DNA of 64,000 bases from an uncultured Aquimarina sp. GTDB lineage: Bacteria > Bacteroidota > Bacteroidia > Flavobacteriales > Flavobacteriaceae. Location of the stretch: positions 62,001 through 126,000 of the forward strand of contig NZ_CANLYD010000004.1 in NCBI RefSeq assembly GCF_947495315.1. Direction: 5' to 3'. This document shows, piece after piece, positions 17,327 through 26,028 of this stretch. Each line of letters starts with the position of its first letter. The stretch's first letter is position 1. The translations under genes were made by a program, and so were the position numbers. Below the pieces are notes generated by a model. It was not told the origin of the DNA and did not search any database. It saw only the letters and a list, made by a program, of their open reading frames with translations.

Positions 17327-20065
17327 ATGAAGCAAAAAATACTGTATACCATATTATTGGTGGGGATCACTATGTCTGCACAAAAGGTTCAGATCACTGG
17401 ATTTGTAAAAGACTCATTAGGCAATCCATTAGAAATGGCGAATGTTATCGCTTATAAAAAAGCGGACAATGCTATGACGGCATATGGTATTACTAATGAT
17501 ATGGGGAAATATAAATTATCAGTACCGGTAAATGAGACATATATACTTAAGGTTAGTTTTATTGGACTCTCTACCAATGATGAAACTATAGCGGTAACTA
17601 CTCAAGATGTTACAGCTAATTTCGAAATGATGTCTAAGGCAGATAGCCTTGATGAAGTAGAAATAGTATATGAGATGCCAGTGGTAGTTAAAGGGGATAC
17701 ACTAGTCTATAATACGGATTCATTTACCAATGGTAATGAAAAAAAGTTAGGTGATGTATTAGAAAAACTGCCTGGAATAGAAGTAAACGATGATGGAGAG
17801 ATTGAAGTAGAAGGCAAAACGGTTTCTAAAGTTATGGTAGAGGGGAAAGACTTTTTTGATGGTGATTCTAAGCTTGCTACTAAAAATATTCCGGCAGATG
17901 CATTAGATAAAGTAGAAGTGCTAAGGAATTACGAAGATGTTGGGCAGATGCGTGGTTTACGAAATACTCAAGATCAAGTTGCAATTAATATTAAACTAAA
18001 AGAAGGAAAAAAGAACTTTTGGTTTGGAGAGATCACAGCTGGTGCAGGAGTTGGCGAGACTGAACGGTATTTAGTAAAACCTAAATTATTTTATTACAGC
18101 CCTAAATACAGTCTCAATATTTTAACAGATTTTAATGATATAGGAGAGGTGCCTTTTACCAGAAGAGATTATTTCAACTTTACTGGTGGTTTTAGAAATT
18201 TAGAAAGAGGAGGAACATCCTTTAATATCACGACCGATGATCTGGCTTTTGCGGTATTACAGAACAATCGTGCTAATGAAATTAATACAAAGTTTGGAGC
18301 AGCTAATTTTAGTTTGTCTGCTAGCGAAAAACTAGATATTAGCGGATATGGAATTGTTAGTGATACCAAAACAGATTTGATCACTACTACCCGAAGAACC
18401 TATATTGATGATACACCAGATCCTACAGATAATACAATAGAGGAAACTTTTGATAATACAGAGCAGCGAAGCAAATTAGGATTATTAAAATTAAGTGCAA
18501 GTTATAGACCAAATAATAATTTTAGGTTAGATTATGATGTTTTCGGAAAGCTCTCAAAACAAGAGGAAGAAGATGTTTTTATTTCTGAAAGAGATGATAT
18601 TTCTGAAGACATCAATGAAAGACTTGAAAATAATCCCTTTTCTGTACAACAGAATTTAAATGCTTATTATACTCTTAATTCAAAAAACATTTTTGCTTTT
18701 GAAGCCCAACATCTATTTCAGGAAGAAGATCCGTTTTATAATGCTATTAGGTCCGAAATTCCTTTTAGGGGAGTTTTTACTCAAATTACGGATCCAGATG
18801 ATCCCGGTTTAGATACTTATGATCCATTAGAGGAGTCAGATAGATACAATATCAACCAACAAAAAAATGTAAAAACTAGTAAATTGGATGCAACACTTGA
18901 TTATTACTATGTTTTAAGTAAAAAAAGCAATCTAAATTTCACAGTTGGGTCTACATTAAGTACTCAGAAATTTGATTCTGATATTTTTCAGATTTTAGAT
19001 AATGGAAGTCAAAACGATTTTGAAGCAGATGAGTTTAATAATGATGTGACTTACAATTTTAATGATATTTATGCAGGAGTACACTATAAGTTTATCACAG
19101 GAATTTTTACATTTAATCCTGGAGTTAGCGTTCATAATTATAGTCTTAAGGATGAACAACTAGGAACTACAGTTAGTCAAAATGAGTGGCAAGTATTACC
19201 GGATTTTTTTGCTTTGGTTCAGTTTAAAAAAAGCGAGAGTTTACGTTTTAATTATTCAATCACAGCTAATTATACGGATGTAAATAGTTTGGCAGAAGGA
19301 TATGTATTTAGTAATTACAACTCATTATCTGAAGGGAATAGAAGCTTGGAGAATGCTTTGTATGATAATTATTCATTAAACTATTTTAGTTTTAATATGT
19401 TTAATTATACTAATATTTTTGCTAGATTGAATTATACGAATAGACGGAATCCTATTAAGAATACAAGTGTTGTATCTGGTATAAATAGAGTAAATACTCC
19501 AATTAATTCTAATCTTGCAGATCAAGTACTTACAGCTAGCGGAAATTTTACAAGAACTTTTGGTAAGATTAAAGGAAATCTAAACGCCAATGTTAGTTGG
19601 TCTAGTTTTAATAACATTGTAAATACGTTGCCAAGTGAGAGTATAAGTCTTACACAAACGTACCAAACAGAATGGTCCATGAATTTTAAAAAGGGTCCAA
19701 ATTTCGACTTAGGATATAGCATTTCGGTTAATGATTACGATAATAATGGTGCGGAAAGCACTTTTTATACTAGCCGGCCTTTTGCAAGATTAGACTGGGC
19801 ATTTGCGAAAGGTTTTTTATTAAAATCTTCTTATAGCTATTATAACTATAGTGATACTAATACCACATTGAATGAGTATAGTTTTTGGGATGCAGAAGTA
19901 TTCTATCAAAAACCGGACAGTAAATGGGAATATAATTTTTCGGTCACGAATCTTTTGGATACCGAAAGTATAAACAGGGATAGTTTTAATGAACTATTCA
20001 ATAGTACTTCTAGTTATGTGGTACAACCACGATTCTGGATATTAACTATAAAGTATAATCTATAA
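17327..20065 (+). CDS. Outer-membrane beta-barrel protein with carboxypeptidase-regulatory-like N-terminus (TonB-receptor-like)
   Basis: A 912-residue protein with a signal peptide (MKQKILYTILLVGITMSAQ), an N-terminal carboxypeptidase regulatory-like domain (residues about 22-100, ITGFVKDSLGNPLEMANVIA), a plug-like region (DTLVYNTDSFTNGNEKKLGD, LEKLPGIEVNDDGEI, DALDKVEVLRNYEDVGQMRG), and a C-terminal barrel with many alternating aromatic strands ending in FWILTIKYNL. This is the usual partner of GLPGLI proteins in Bacteroidota. It probably handles transport or assembly of something at the outer membrane; the cargo is unknown. The distance of 29 bases indicates co-transcription with the GLPGLI gene. 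Confidence 0.88.
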   Translation: MKQKILYTILLVGITMSAQKVQITGFVKDSLGNPLEMANVIAYKKADNAMTAYGITNDMGKYKLSVPVNETYILKVSFIGLSTNDETIAVTTQDVTANFEMMSKADSLDEVEIVYEMPVVVKGDTLVYNTDSFTNGNEKKLGDVLEKLPGIEVNDDGEIEVEGKTVSKVMVEGKDFFDGDSKLATKNIPADALDKVEVLRNYEDVGQMRGLRNTQDQVAINIKLKEGKKNFWFGEITAGAGVGETERYLVKPKLFYYSPKYSLNILTDFNDIGEVPFTRRDYFNFTGGFRNLERGGTSFNITTDDLAFAVLQNNRANEINTKFGAANFSLSASEKLDISGYGIVSDTKTDLITTTRRTYIDDTPDPTDNTIEETFDNTEQRSKLGLLKLSASYRPNNNFRLDYDVFGKLSKQEEEDVFISERDDISEDINERLENNPFSVQQNLNAYYTLNSKNIFAFEAQHLFQEEDPFYNAIRSEIPFRGVFTQITDPDDPGLDTYDPLEESDRYNINQQKNVKTSKLDATLDYYYVLSKKSNLNFTVGSTLSTQKFDSDIFQILDNGSQNDFEADEFNNDVTYNFNDIYAGVHYKFITGIFTFNPGVSVHNYSLKDEQLGTTVSQNEWQVLPDFFALVQFKKSESLRFNYSITANYTDVNSLAEGYVFSNYNSLSEGNRSLENALYDNYSLNYFSFNMFNYTNIFARLNYTNRRNPIKNTSVVSGINRVNTPINSNLADQVLTASGNFTRTFGKIKGNLNANVSWSSFNNIVNTLPSESISLTQTYQTEWSMNFKKGPNFDLGYSISVNDYDNNGAESTFYTSRPFARLDWAFAKGFLLKSSYSYYNYSDTNTTLNEYSFWDAEVFYQKPDSKWEYNFSVTNLLDTESINRDSFNELFNSTSSYVVQPRFWILTIKYNL

Positions 20066-20216
20066 TAGTAAGATGTTGAAAATTGATTGTAATCTTTTAA
20101 AATCTTTAGGAAACACTCATTTAACATATTTTAGTAAGGTTTGACGACACGTTAATGTTATTTGAAATTAGAATTTGTTTTGGTTTTCGACTATCTTTAT
20201 TATAAAAAGTAACTGA

Positions 20217-20756
20217 ATGGTTAGAAATTTAGCAATATTTCTATTAGTAGTTTTATGGAGTTCTTGTAGTAAAGAAAAACAAAGTAAAAACTCCACAAAT
20301 GATTCAAAAGGATGGCAGATTATTTATAGTAATGACGATGAAGGAAATGCACTATCAGGTGATATTGATAATCTTAAAAAAGCTGTTCGTCAGGGATGTG
20401 AAATACGAGTTGGATGGGGACAATATAGTGAATACAAGAAAGACGGTTTAACAGGTGTTTTTGCTGTTGAACACACAGCTGATGCACAATTTTTAACAAT
20501 TAATAAAGGACATGTATATGCTCAATTGTCAAGAATTATGGGGCAAGCTCCATCTAGAGAAAGAAATCATATAAACCTTGTTAAAACACATTATTGGCAT
20601 TCGGTTTTAGGAACAACAGGAGAAATGACCCAAGTTTATCTAGATCATTCTGATGTAAATAAAAGCGATGATTATAGTGATGATGTAAAAGTAATCTGGT
20701 ATGTCAATAGGAATGATTGTAGCTATGAAAAAAATGATAGTCAAGTGTTGTACTAA
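20217..20756 (+). CDS. Lipoprotein of unknown function
   Basis: A 179-residue protein with a lipobox (LWSSCSKEK, Cys17), then a polar linker and a compact domain that begins GWQIIYSNDDEGNALSGDID and ends IWYVNRNDCSY. Two cysteines (in RQGCEIRVGWG and RNDCSY) could form a disulfide. The domain has HSVLGTTGEMTQVYLDH. I do not recognise the family. It is 12 bases upstream of the DUF302 lipoprotein gene, so the two are probably one operon. Confidence 0.7.
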   Translation: MVRNLAIFLLVVLWSSCSKEKQSKNSTNDSKGWQIIYSNDDEGNALSGDIDNLKKAVRQGCEIRVGWGQYSEYKKDGLTGVFAVEHTADAQFLTINKGHVYAQLSRIMGQAPSRERNHINLVKTHYWHSVLGTTGEMTQVYLDHSDVNKSDDYSDDVKVIWYVNRNDCSYEKNDSQVLY

Positions 20757-20768
20757 AATTTATTTCAA

Positions 20769-21281
20769 ATGAAAAGATTGATTTTTAGTTTCTTATTTAC
20801 TTTAAATTTAATTTCCTGTAATCAATTTGTTAATGACACGTCTAAAGCAGAACAAAATATATTAGAACGTATGGAAATTGCAACAAAACAAGGAATCATA
20901 ACTAAAGAAAGTACTAAAAGCTTTGACGAAACATATAGCACGCTTGTTAAAGTAATTAAAAGCAATCCTAATTTGAAAATAATAGCCCAATTAGATCATC
21001 AAGCAAATGCAGCTTCTGTTGGGTTAAAGCTAAATCCAACAAAGATTGTTATGTTTGGCAATCCTAATTTAGGAACTCCTTTAATGCAAAATGCACAAAC
21101 TACAGGGTTAGATCTTCCTCAGAAAATATTAGTGTGGCAAGATGATCAGAATACCGTTAGGATTTCATATAATGATCCAAAATATTTGCAACAACGTCAT
21201 GAAATAAAGAATGTACAAGAGATATTACTTAAGATAAGTGCCGCTTTAGACAAAATTACTTCTGTTGCATCAGGATTATAA
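20769..21281 (+). CDS. DUF302 domain lipoprotein
   Basis: A 170-residue protein with a lipobox (LISCNQF, Cys17) and a DUF302 domain: KIIAQLDHQANAASVGLKL, PTKIVMFGNPNLGTPLMQNA, LPQKILVWQDDQNTVRISYN. The fold is known from structures of unassigned proteins; the function is not established. It is probably co-transcribed with the preceding unknown lipoprotein. Confidence 0.85.
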   Translation: MKRLIFSFLFTLNLISCNQFVNDTSKAEQNILERMEIATKQGIITKESTKSFDETYSTLVKVIKSNPNLKIIAQLDHQANAASVGLKLNPTKIVMFGNPNLGTPLMQNAQTTGLDLPQKILVWQDDQNTVRISYNDPKYLQQRHEIKNVQEILLKISAALDKITSVASGL

Positions 21282-21358
21282 CTGATGATACTATAATTTT
21301 TTTTTATTACATTAAAAATCAGTATCTTATAGTTGTCTAATCAATATCTTTTTACATT

Positions 21359-21781
21359 ATGCCAACTATAAAATCATTAAATAAATGGGCTAATGCTCAT
21401 ACGTATTACCCATTAGACCTTCTTAGAATTGCTTTAGGTGTGTTTTTATTTTTAAAAGGAATAAATTTCATTAGTAATAGCCAAATATTAGTAGATTTAC
21501 TAAAACCGGTTCAAAACCTCGCAGGAGGAATGATCGTAATTCATTATGTTGCTCCCGCCCATTTAATGGGAGGTATTCTAATTGCTTTCGGTTTATTGAC
21601 TCGATGGTCTGTTGCTGCCCAATTACCTCTTTTGATCGGAGCGATCATTATCAATTTTGTAGGCGAGATGCACATAGCTAATTTGATTGTTGCCAGTGTT
21701 GTATTTCTGCTATGCGTATTCTTTATGTTTTACGGTTCTGGAAAACATTCTGTTGACTATTATCTAAAAATGCAACAATAA
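21359..21781 (+). CDS. DoxX family membrane protein
   Basis: A 140-residue protein with four predicted membrane helices and the DoxX-like features DLLRIALGVFLFLKGINFI, HYVAPAHLMGGILIAFGLLT and LPLLIGAIIINFVGEM. The family occurs in quinone- or thiosulfate-related and stress-related contexts, but the role here is unknown. The gene converges on the minus-strand gene at 21800 with 18 bases between stops. Confidence 0.82.
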   Translation: MPTIKSLNKWANAHTYYPLDLLRIALGVFLFLKGINFISNSQILVDLLKPVQNLAGGMIVIHYVAPAHLMGGILIAFGLLTRWSVAAQLPLLIGAIIINFVGEMHIANLIVASVVFLLCVFFMFYGSGKHSVDYYLKMQQ

Positions 21782-21799
21782 AAAGAATAGCTTAGAAAA

Positions 21800-22144
21800 T
21801 TAATTCTGTATTTTAACTTTGATCGGGCCTCCGCTTGATACATAGCTACCGCCTATTTCGTCAATGTTTATATTCAGTTCATCACTGGTACTTACTTTAT
21901 TGATATCTACCTTGAGTAAATCGTAGGTATTGATGCCTTTTATATTCACATCAATTTCGTCAGAGGTATCAAGTTTAACCGTTATTGTCCCATCATCGTT
22001 AATAGGCACTATTCCGTAATTGGATGAGGTTGTAGTATTATTTGCATATGCTTTTGGTATAATGTTTATGTCTTTTAAAACAATAATACTTAAACAAACG
22101 GCAATAATGGTTAAGATAGCCTTAGTGTAACTGTCAGTTTTCAT
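21800..22144 (-). CDS. Small membrane-anchored or secreted protein of unknown function
   Basis: A 114-residue protein with one N-terminal hydrophobic segment (ILTIIAVCLSIIVLKDI) and a soluble part rich in Asp, Ile and Thr with repeated short strands (TVKLDTSDEIDVNIKGI, LKVDINKVSTSDELNINIDE). The two strand units resemble each other (TSDE followed by two or three isoleucine-rich strands). No family is recognised. Confidence 0.6.
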   Translation of the reverse strand: MKTDSYTKAILTIIAVCLSIIVLKDINIIPKAYANNTTTSSNYGIVPINDDGTITVKLDTSDEIDVNIKGINTYDLLKVDINKVSTSDELNINIDEIGGSYVSSGGPIKVKIQN

Positions 22145-22287
22145 AATGAAGTATTTTATATTTTTTAATAGATATCAAAAATTACGCCGATATAGTGTGT
22201 AATTATCAATCTTTTCTGATTTTTTTCAAAATCTTAAACTAGATATCACTCTAATATAAAAAACTTAGACAAGCCTTTCTAATGCTT

Positions 22288-22626
22288 TTACCAATCGGTA
22301 ATTTGTGAATTGGTTTTAGGAATTTTTATCTCTAAGTAAATAGTGTCAATGACCTTTGAGCTATGAATCCCATCCTTATTACTTGTAATTCTTTTTTTAC
22401 TTCTTCGAATTTGCCTTTTAACTTTTTTCCACTCCCTTTCGCTATAAAATGCCTCATTAGTATTGTTATAAGATATGTCTTGTTCGGAAACCGGTTTAAT
22501 AAGAGTGTCTTTAATATTTTCCTCCTTTAGGTTTTCAGAATTACTGTTTTTAGTTTCACTAACTTGTCCGAATGTGCTTTGACCAATCCATATCAAAGCT
22601 ATCATCATTATCATTTTTAATTTCAT
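22288..22626 (-). CDS. Small secreted protein, paralogue of the one at 23552-23914
   Basis: A 112-residue protein with a signal peptide (MIALIWIGQSTFGQ). The C-terminal half reads SEREWKKVKRQIRRSKKRI followed by SKVIDTIYLEIKIPK and ends in ITDW. The protein at 23552 has the same plan: EEWADIKKQILNNKKRVVES, SKIIDTIFVTTPSF, ending LSGW. The conserved elements are a Trp, the basic helix, the (V/I)IDTI(Y/F) strand and the terminal Trp. The function is unknown; the two genes flank gtrA. Confidence 0.65.
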   Translation of the reverse strand: MKLKMIMMIALIWIGQSTFGQVSETKNSNSENLKEENIKDTLIKPVSEQDISYNNTNEAFYSEREWKKVKRQIRRSKKRITSNKDGIHSSKVIDTIYLEIKIPKTNSQITDW

Positions 22627-22971
22627 AGTTCTTTTTTTTTTTATATATAACTGTTTGATCTTCAGGTGCTAATTTAATGTGTTTATAATGGTATTGCTAG
22701 AGGGAAAACAACCCTTTTTTTTAAGAATTATCCCCTTAACGTTATATTTATGTCCCGTAGCAGAGCAAAATTTCAATAAGCCATCGACGTTTTTACGTTA
22801 TTTTATAGCTTTTTTATCATAAAATCTTTGGACCATAGTAATATATAAGAACCTTTGAGTTATCACTTAACTGTTACGATGTCATACTTGGTATTGAAGG
22901 TAGTTTCTCGAAGTAATTATCATTTTTCTTTCGGTTGTGTATGACTTAACTAATTTTGCATCTTTGATTTT
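22627..22971 (+). promoter_or_regulatory. Intergenic region with a candidate promoter for gtrA
   Basis: This 345-base stretch between divergent genes contains no convincing frame. Near its right end TAATTTTG (22951-22958) matches the Bacteroidota -7 consensus TAnnTTTG, only 14 bases before the gtrA ATG, which would leave a very short 5' leader. No clear -33 element is at the expected distance, so the assignment is weak. The rest is AT-rich DNA without an obvious element. Confidence 0.35.
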
Positions 22972-23448
22972 ATGAATAAGATTATTATCCGGATTATTGA
23001 CAGTTTTTATTTTTTATTTCAAAGGTTCGTTCCATTGAAAACATATAGATATGGGGTTTGTGGAGGGAGTAATTTAGTTTTTGATACTATTTTATATTTC
23101 ATTTTTTACAATTTTATTTTCTCAAAACAGGATGTAGATATGAGTTTTTTCGTTCTGAGTCCGCATATAGCATCTTTATTTTTTGTCTTTCCGATTACAT
23201 TTTTAACAGGTTTTATGTTAAGTAGATATATTACTTTTCAAAATTCAAACTTATCAGGAAGAGTTCAGTTGTTCAGATATTCTATTATTGGAATAGGCGC
23301 AATTTTATTAAGCTATTGTGCAATGAAGTTTTTAGTTGATTTTTTGAAATTTTACCCGACCCCATCTAGGCTTATAACTATAATTATAACGGTTATTTAT
23401 AGTTATATTCTACAAAATAAATTTAGCTTTAGAACTGAAAAAAAATAG
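22972..23448 (+). CDS. GtrA family membrane protein
   Basis: A 158-residue protein with four predicted membrane helices. The GtrA pattern is visible in FVPLKTYRYGVCGGSNLVFD at the start, in FPITFLTGFMLSRYITFQNS and in LQNKFSFR at the end. GtrA-like proteins are thought to help move lipid-linked sugars across the membrane. No glycosyltransferase is adjacent, so its target is unknown. Confidence 0.85.
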   Translation: MNKIIIRIIDSFYFLFQRFVPLKTYRYGVCGGSNLVFDTILYFIFYNFIFSKQDVDMSFFVLSPHIASLFFVFPITFLTGFMLSRYITFQNSNLSGRVQLFRYSIIGIGAILLSYCAMKFLVDFLKFYPTPSRLITIIITVIYSYILQNKFSFRTEKK

Positions 23449-23494
23449 CAGATATTACCTAAAACTAAGAAATACGATTTATTAGCTATAAAAA

Positions 23495-23528
23495 AAGACT
23501 GCCAGTAAAGACAGTCTTGGTTTTATTT
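23495..23528. terminator. Intrinsic terminator between gtrA and the convergent small secreted protein
   Basis: Stem AAGACTG / CAGTCTT with a ten-base loop, preceded by six A and followed by GGTTTTATTT, so it can work in both directions for the convergent genes. Confidence 0.75.
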
Positions 23529-23551
23529 ATATAAAAAAATCAGTGTTTATT

Positions 23552-23914
23552 TTACCAACCAGATAATTGTGACTTTTTATCGAAGCTAGGAGTAGTAACA
23601 AAAATTGTATCTATGATTTTAGAAACAAAAATTTCATTACTTTCTACAACTCTTTTTTTATTGTTTAGGATTTGTTTTTTAATGTCTGCCCATTCTTCAT
23701 CAGTACAAGAAGTATAGTCCTGATTTAAATCAGCATTTTCAGGACTTTCAATTATTAATCTGTCTGCGGATACAGAATCATCTGCACTGTATTGCCCTTC
23801 CTCTATTTTGATATCAACTTCTTTGAGGGATTTAGTATTGTTCTTGTAATCTTGTCCAAAGGATACACTACAGATACAAAACAATATGAAGGCGATTCCA
23901 ATTTTTAATCTCAT
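23552..23914 (-). CDS. Small secreted protein, paralogue of the one at 22288-22626
   Basis: I take the ATG at 23914 (MRLKIGIAFILFCICSVSFGQ, a normal signal peptide) rather than the upstream ATG at 23944. The mature part ends with EEWADIKKQILNNKKR, SKIIDTIF and LSGW, matching the related protein across gtrA. A Cys (SCTDEEW) replaces the Ser of the relative. The function is unknown. Confidence 0.65.
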   Translation of the reverse strand: MRLKIGIAFILFCICSVSFGQDYKNNTKSLKEVDIKIEEGQYSADDSVSADRLIIESPENADLNQDYTSCTDEEWADIKKQILNNKKRVVESNEIFVSKIIDTIFVTTPSFDKKSQLSGW

Positions 23915-24103
23915 TTCAATACTTTTTTTTGATAATTTAATCATTTGTGCTAAAGATATTCGTTTAGAATAATAGTCACTTTAACAATTTAGTATTCGTA
24001 GGTCTTCATATAGTATCTGATTTAGCAATAAAATTAGTTTTATTATCAAATAAATACTATAAAGTATTGGAGTCTACAAATTTACATCAAATTAATGATA
24101 AAA

Positions 24104-25360
24104 TTAGATTTTAAAAGCCTTTTTTACCTGATCTACATAATCCAGTTTTTCCCAGGTAAATAATTCTACTTCTTTTTCTACTCTACCAGAGTATGGGCTT
24201 TCAAAAACTTTTGTTACTATTTTTGATTCTTTTCCCATATGTCCATAAGCTGCAGTTTCTTTATAAATAGGATTACGTAACTTAAGACGTTCTTCAATTG
24301 CAGCTGGTCGCATATCAAAGATTTTCGCTACTTCTTCTGCAATTTCTCCATCAGTAATCTCTAAGTTACTTGTACCATAGGTATCAACAAAAATTGAAGT
24401 TGGTTCTACTACTCCGATGGCATAAGATACCTGTACCAACGCCTCACTTGCTACACCTGCAGCAACTAGGTTTTTGGCTATATGTCTAGACGCATAAGCG
24501 GCAGAACGGTCTACTTTACTAGGATCTTTTCCTGAGAATGCTCCACCACCGTGAGCTCCTTTACCACCATAGGTGTCCACAATAATTTTACGTCCAGTAA
24601 GACCGGTATCTCCGTGTGGTCCGCCAATTACAAATTTACCGGTAGGATTAATGTGATACGTTATTTGATCATTAAATAAATCTCGTACATATTTAGGTAA
24701 TTGAGAAACTACTCTAGGTATTAATATGGAAACGATATCATTTTTGATTTTTGCTAGCATAACATCATCATCAATATCAAAATCATCATGTTGTGTAGAT
24801 ACTACAATAGCTACAATACGCTGCGGTACATTATCATCACTATATTCTATAGTTACCTGACTTTTAGAATCCGGACGTAAATAAGGGATTTCAGTTCCTT
24901 CTCTTCTTAGTTTAGCCAATTCAATAAGAATCTTATGAGAAATATCTAATGCTAGAGGCATATAGTTTTCGGTCTCCTTGGTAGCGTAGCCAAACATCAT
25001 TCCTTGATCACCGGCACCTTGCTCTTCTTTAGTTTCTCTATCTACACCTTGGTTGATGTCTTGAGATTGTTCGTGAATAAGAGAAATTACTCCACAAGAA
25101 TCTCCACTAAACTGGTAAGCTCCTTTCGTGTAGCCAATTTCGTTAATTACTTCTCTTGCAATTTGCTGTACATCAAGATACGTTTTGGATTTAACCTCTC
25201 CAGCAAGTACTACTTGACCAGTGGTTACCAAAGTTTCACAAGCTACTTTTGAATCTTTATCAAAAGCTAAAAAGTTATCTAATAAAGCATCACTAATTTG
25301 ATCTGCTACTTTATCCGGATGTCCTTCAGATACACTTTCCGAAGTAAATAAATATGCCAT
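24104..25360 (-). CDS. metK: S-adenosylmethionine synthetase (methionine adenosyltransferase)
   Basis: A 418-residue protein that makes SAM from methionine and ATP. It has [17 protein letters not shown] at the N-terminus, [11 protein letters not shown] in the gating region, the [16 protein letters not shown]/phosphate block and [19 protein letters not shown]. Length and order fit the family. The 5' leader of about 185 bases carries a SAM-II-like riboswitch with a good promoter in front, so the enzyme would be shut off by its own product (inference from family knowledge). Confidence 0.97.
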   Translation of the reverse strand: MAYLFTSESVSEGHPDKVADQISDALLDNFLAFDKDSKVACETLVTTGQVVLAGEVKSKTYLDVQQIAREVINEIGYTKGAYQFSGDSCGVISLIHEQSQDINQGVDRETKEEQGAGDQGMMFGYATKETENYMPLALDISHKILIELAKLRREGTEIPYLRPDSKSQVTIEYSDDNVPQRIVAIVVSTQHDDFDIDDDVMLAKIKNDIVSILIPRVVSQLPKYVRDLFNDQITYHINPTGKFVIGGPHGDTGLTGRKIIVDTYGGKGAHGGGAFSGKDPSKVDRSAAYASRHIAKNLVAAGVASEALVQVSYAIGVVEPTSIFVDTYGTSNLEITDGEIAEEVAKIFDMRPAAIEERLKLRNPIYKETAAYGHMGKESKIVTKVFESPYSGRVEKEVELFTWEKLDYVDQVKKAFKI

Positions 25361-25442
25361 TCTTTTTTGTTTTTATAGAATAAACTATATAAATATGACG
25401 AGATTGCAATAAAGAAGCTTTCGATTAGAATAGTATTGTATC

Positions 25443-25545
25443 GAACTGCTTTAGCATTTATTTACTGAATCGATCCAGTATTCACTTATGAATACTACCA
25501 TTTTCAGCTCTTTAGGGTTGCAATCAGTCAAATCTATCCCTTTTA
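25443..25545 (-). promoter_or_regulatory. SAM-II (metA-type) riboswitch upstream of metK
   Basis: Read on the minus strand, the leader contains the two conserved SAM-II blocks: GATTTGACTGATTGCAA (the loop over stem P1, closed by AGGG/CCCT) and AATAAATGCTAAAGCAGT near the 3' end. The ACTG of the first block can pair with CAGT of the second, giving the H-type pseudoknot of this class, and CTGAA/TTCAG gives an additional helix. Between them sits an extra perfect 8-base hairpin (25477-25496, AGTATTCA/TGAATACT with a four-base loop). The aptamer ends about 80 bases before the metK ATG, so how it controls expression is not obvious. Confidence 0.75.
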
Positions 25546-25554
25546 ATAATTCGG

Positions 25555-25584
25555 CAAAGGTAAAAAAAATGATAATACTCGAAA
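25555..25584 (-). promoter_or_regulatory. Candidate Bacteroidota promoter for the SAM-II/metK transcript
   Basis: On the minus strand TACCTTTG (25562-25555) matches TAnnTTTG exactly, with TTTC 18 bases upstream in the place of the -33 TTTG. The start of transcription would fall just before the first stem of the SAM-II aptamer, which supports both calls. Confidence 0.55.
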
Positions 25585-25668
25585 GGATTTAACGTATCAT
25601 TAATTTTCTTCCAATGAAAATTTCTTTTTGAGGGTGTTTTTTTCGATACGTATAATTTTTAAAACAAA

Positions 25669-25701
25669 TTGTTTCAAGTTTAAAAATAATTACTAGCTTT
25701 G
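25669..25701 (+). promoter_or_regulatory. Candidate promoter for the SAM-I/metY operon
   Basis: TTG at 25669 and TAGCTTTG at 25694 (exact TAnnTTTG match) are separated by 22 bases. The predicted start lies about 20 bases before the P1 stem of the SAM-I riboswitch. Confidence 0.55.
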
Positions 25702-25728
25702 CTTCGAAGTTTCTTATACATATTAGTA

Positions 25729-25853
25729 AGTTATTAAGAAAGGTGGAGGGAATAGACCCTATGAAACCTTAGCAACCCTTTATATGTTCTGATGCATATC
25801 AGGATTTTAAAGAAGGTGCTAAATTCTATTCGTCATTGACGAAGAAGATAACT
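25729..25853 (+). promoter_or_regulatory. SAM-I (S-box) riboswitch upstream of metY-metX-thrA
   Basis: All the S-box consensus blocks are present in order: AAGGTGGAGGGA, GACCCTATGAAACC, TTAGCAACC and AAGGTGCTAAATTC. The closing stem P1 is AGTTATT (25729-25735) with GATAACT (25847-25853). S-box RNAs bind SAM and turn off methionine biosynthesis genes. A second copy lies before metH. Confidence 0.92.
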
Positions 25854-25857
25854 CGAT

Positions 25858-25905
25858 ACAATTACAATTCTTGTAACTGTCGTTTCCTTTCTTTTTAATT
25901 TTCTA
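25858..25905 (+). terminator. Candidate expression-platform terminator of the metY SAM-I riboswitch
   Basis: ACAATTACAA (25858-25867) pairs with TTGTAACTGT (25871-25880) in nine of ten positions over a three-base loop, followed by a pyrimidine-rich TTTCCTTTCTTTTTAATTTT tract. This can act as an intrinsic terminator controlled by P1, about 125 bases before metY. The stem is AT-rich, so efficiency is uncertain. Confidence 0.45.
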
Positions 25906-25952
25906 TAACCACACACTAAACGGTGTTTGATGTATTTGATTATGAAATAATT

Positions 25953-26008
25953 TTCTGAGAATTTTTCTCAGAATTTCAATCAATTGTCATTCCAGCGTAG
26001 GCTGGAAT
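25953..26008 (+). repeat. Two hairpins just before metY, one resembling a dispersed palindrome
   Basis: The first is TTCTGAGAA/TTCTCAGAA (25953-25973). The second is the palindrome ATTCCAGC GTAG GCTGGAAT (25989-26008), a short type of palindrome common between genes in Flavobacteria. It lies 20 bases before the metY ATG, so it will be part of the transcript's leader. A regulatory effect is possible but not shown. Confidence 0.45.
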
Positions 26009-26028
26009 CTAAAAAAAAATAGAAAATT

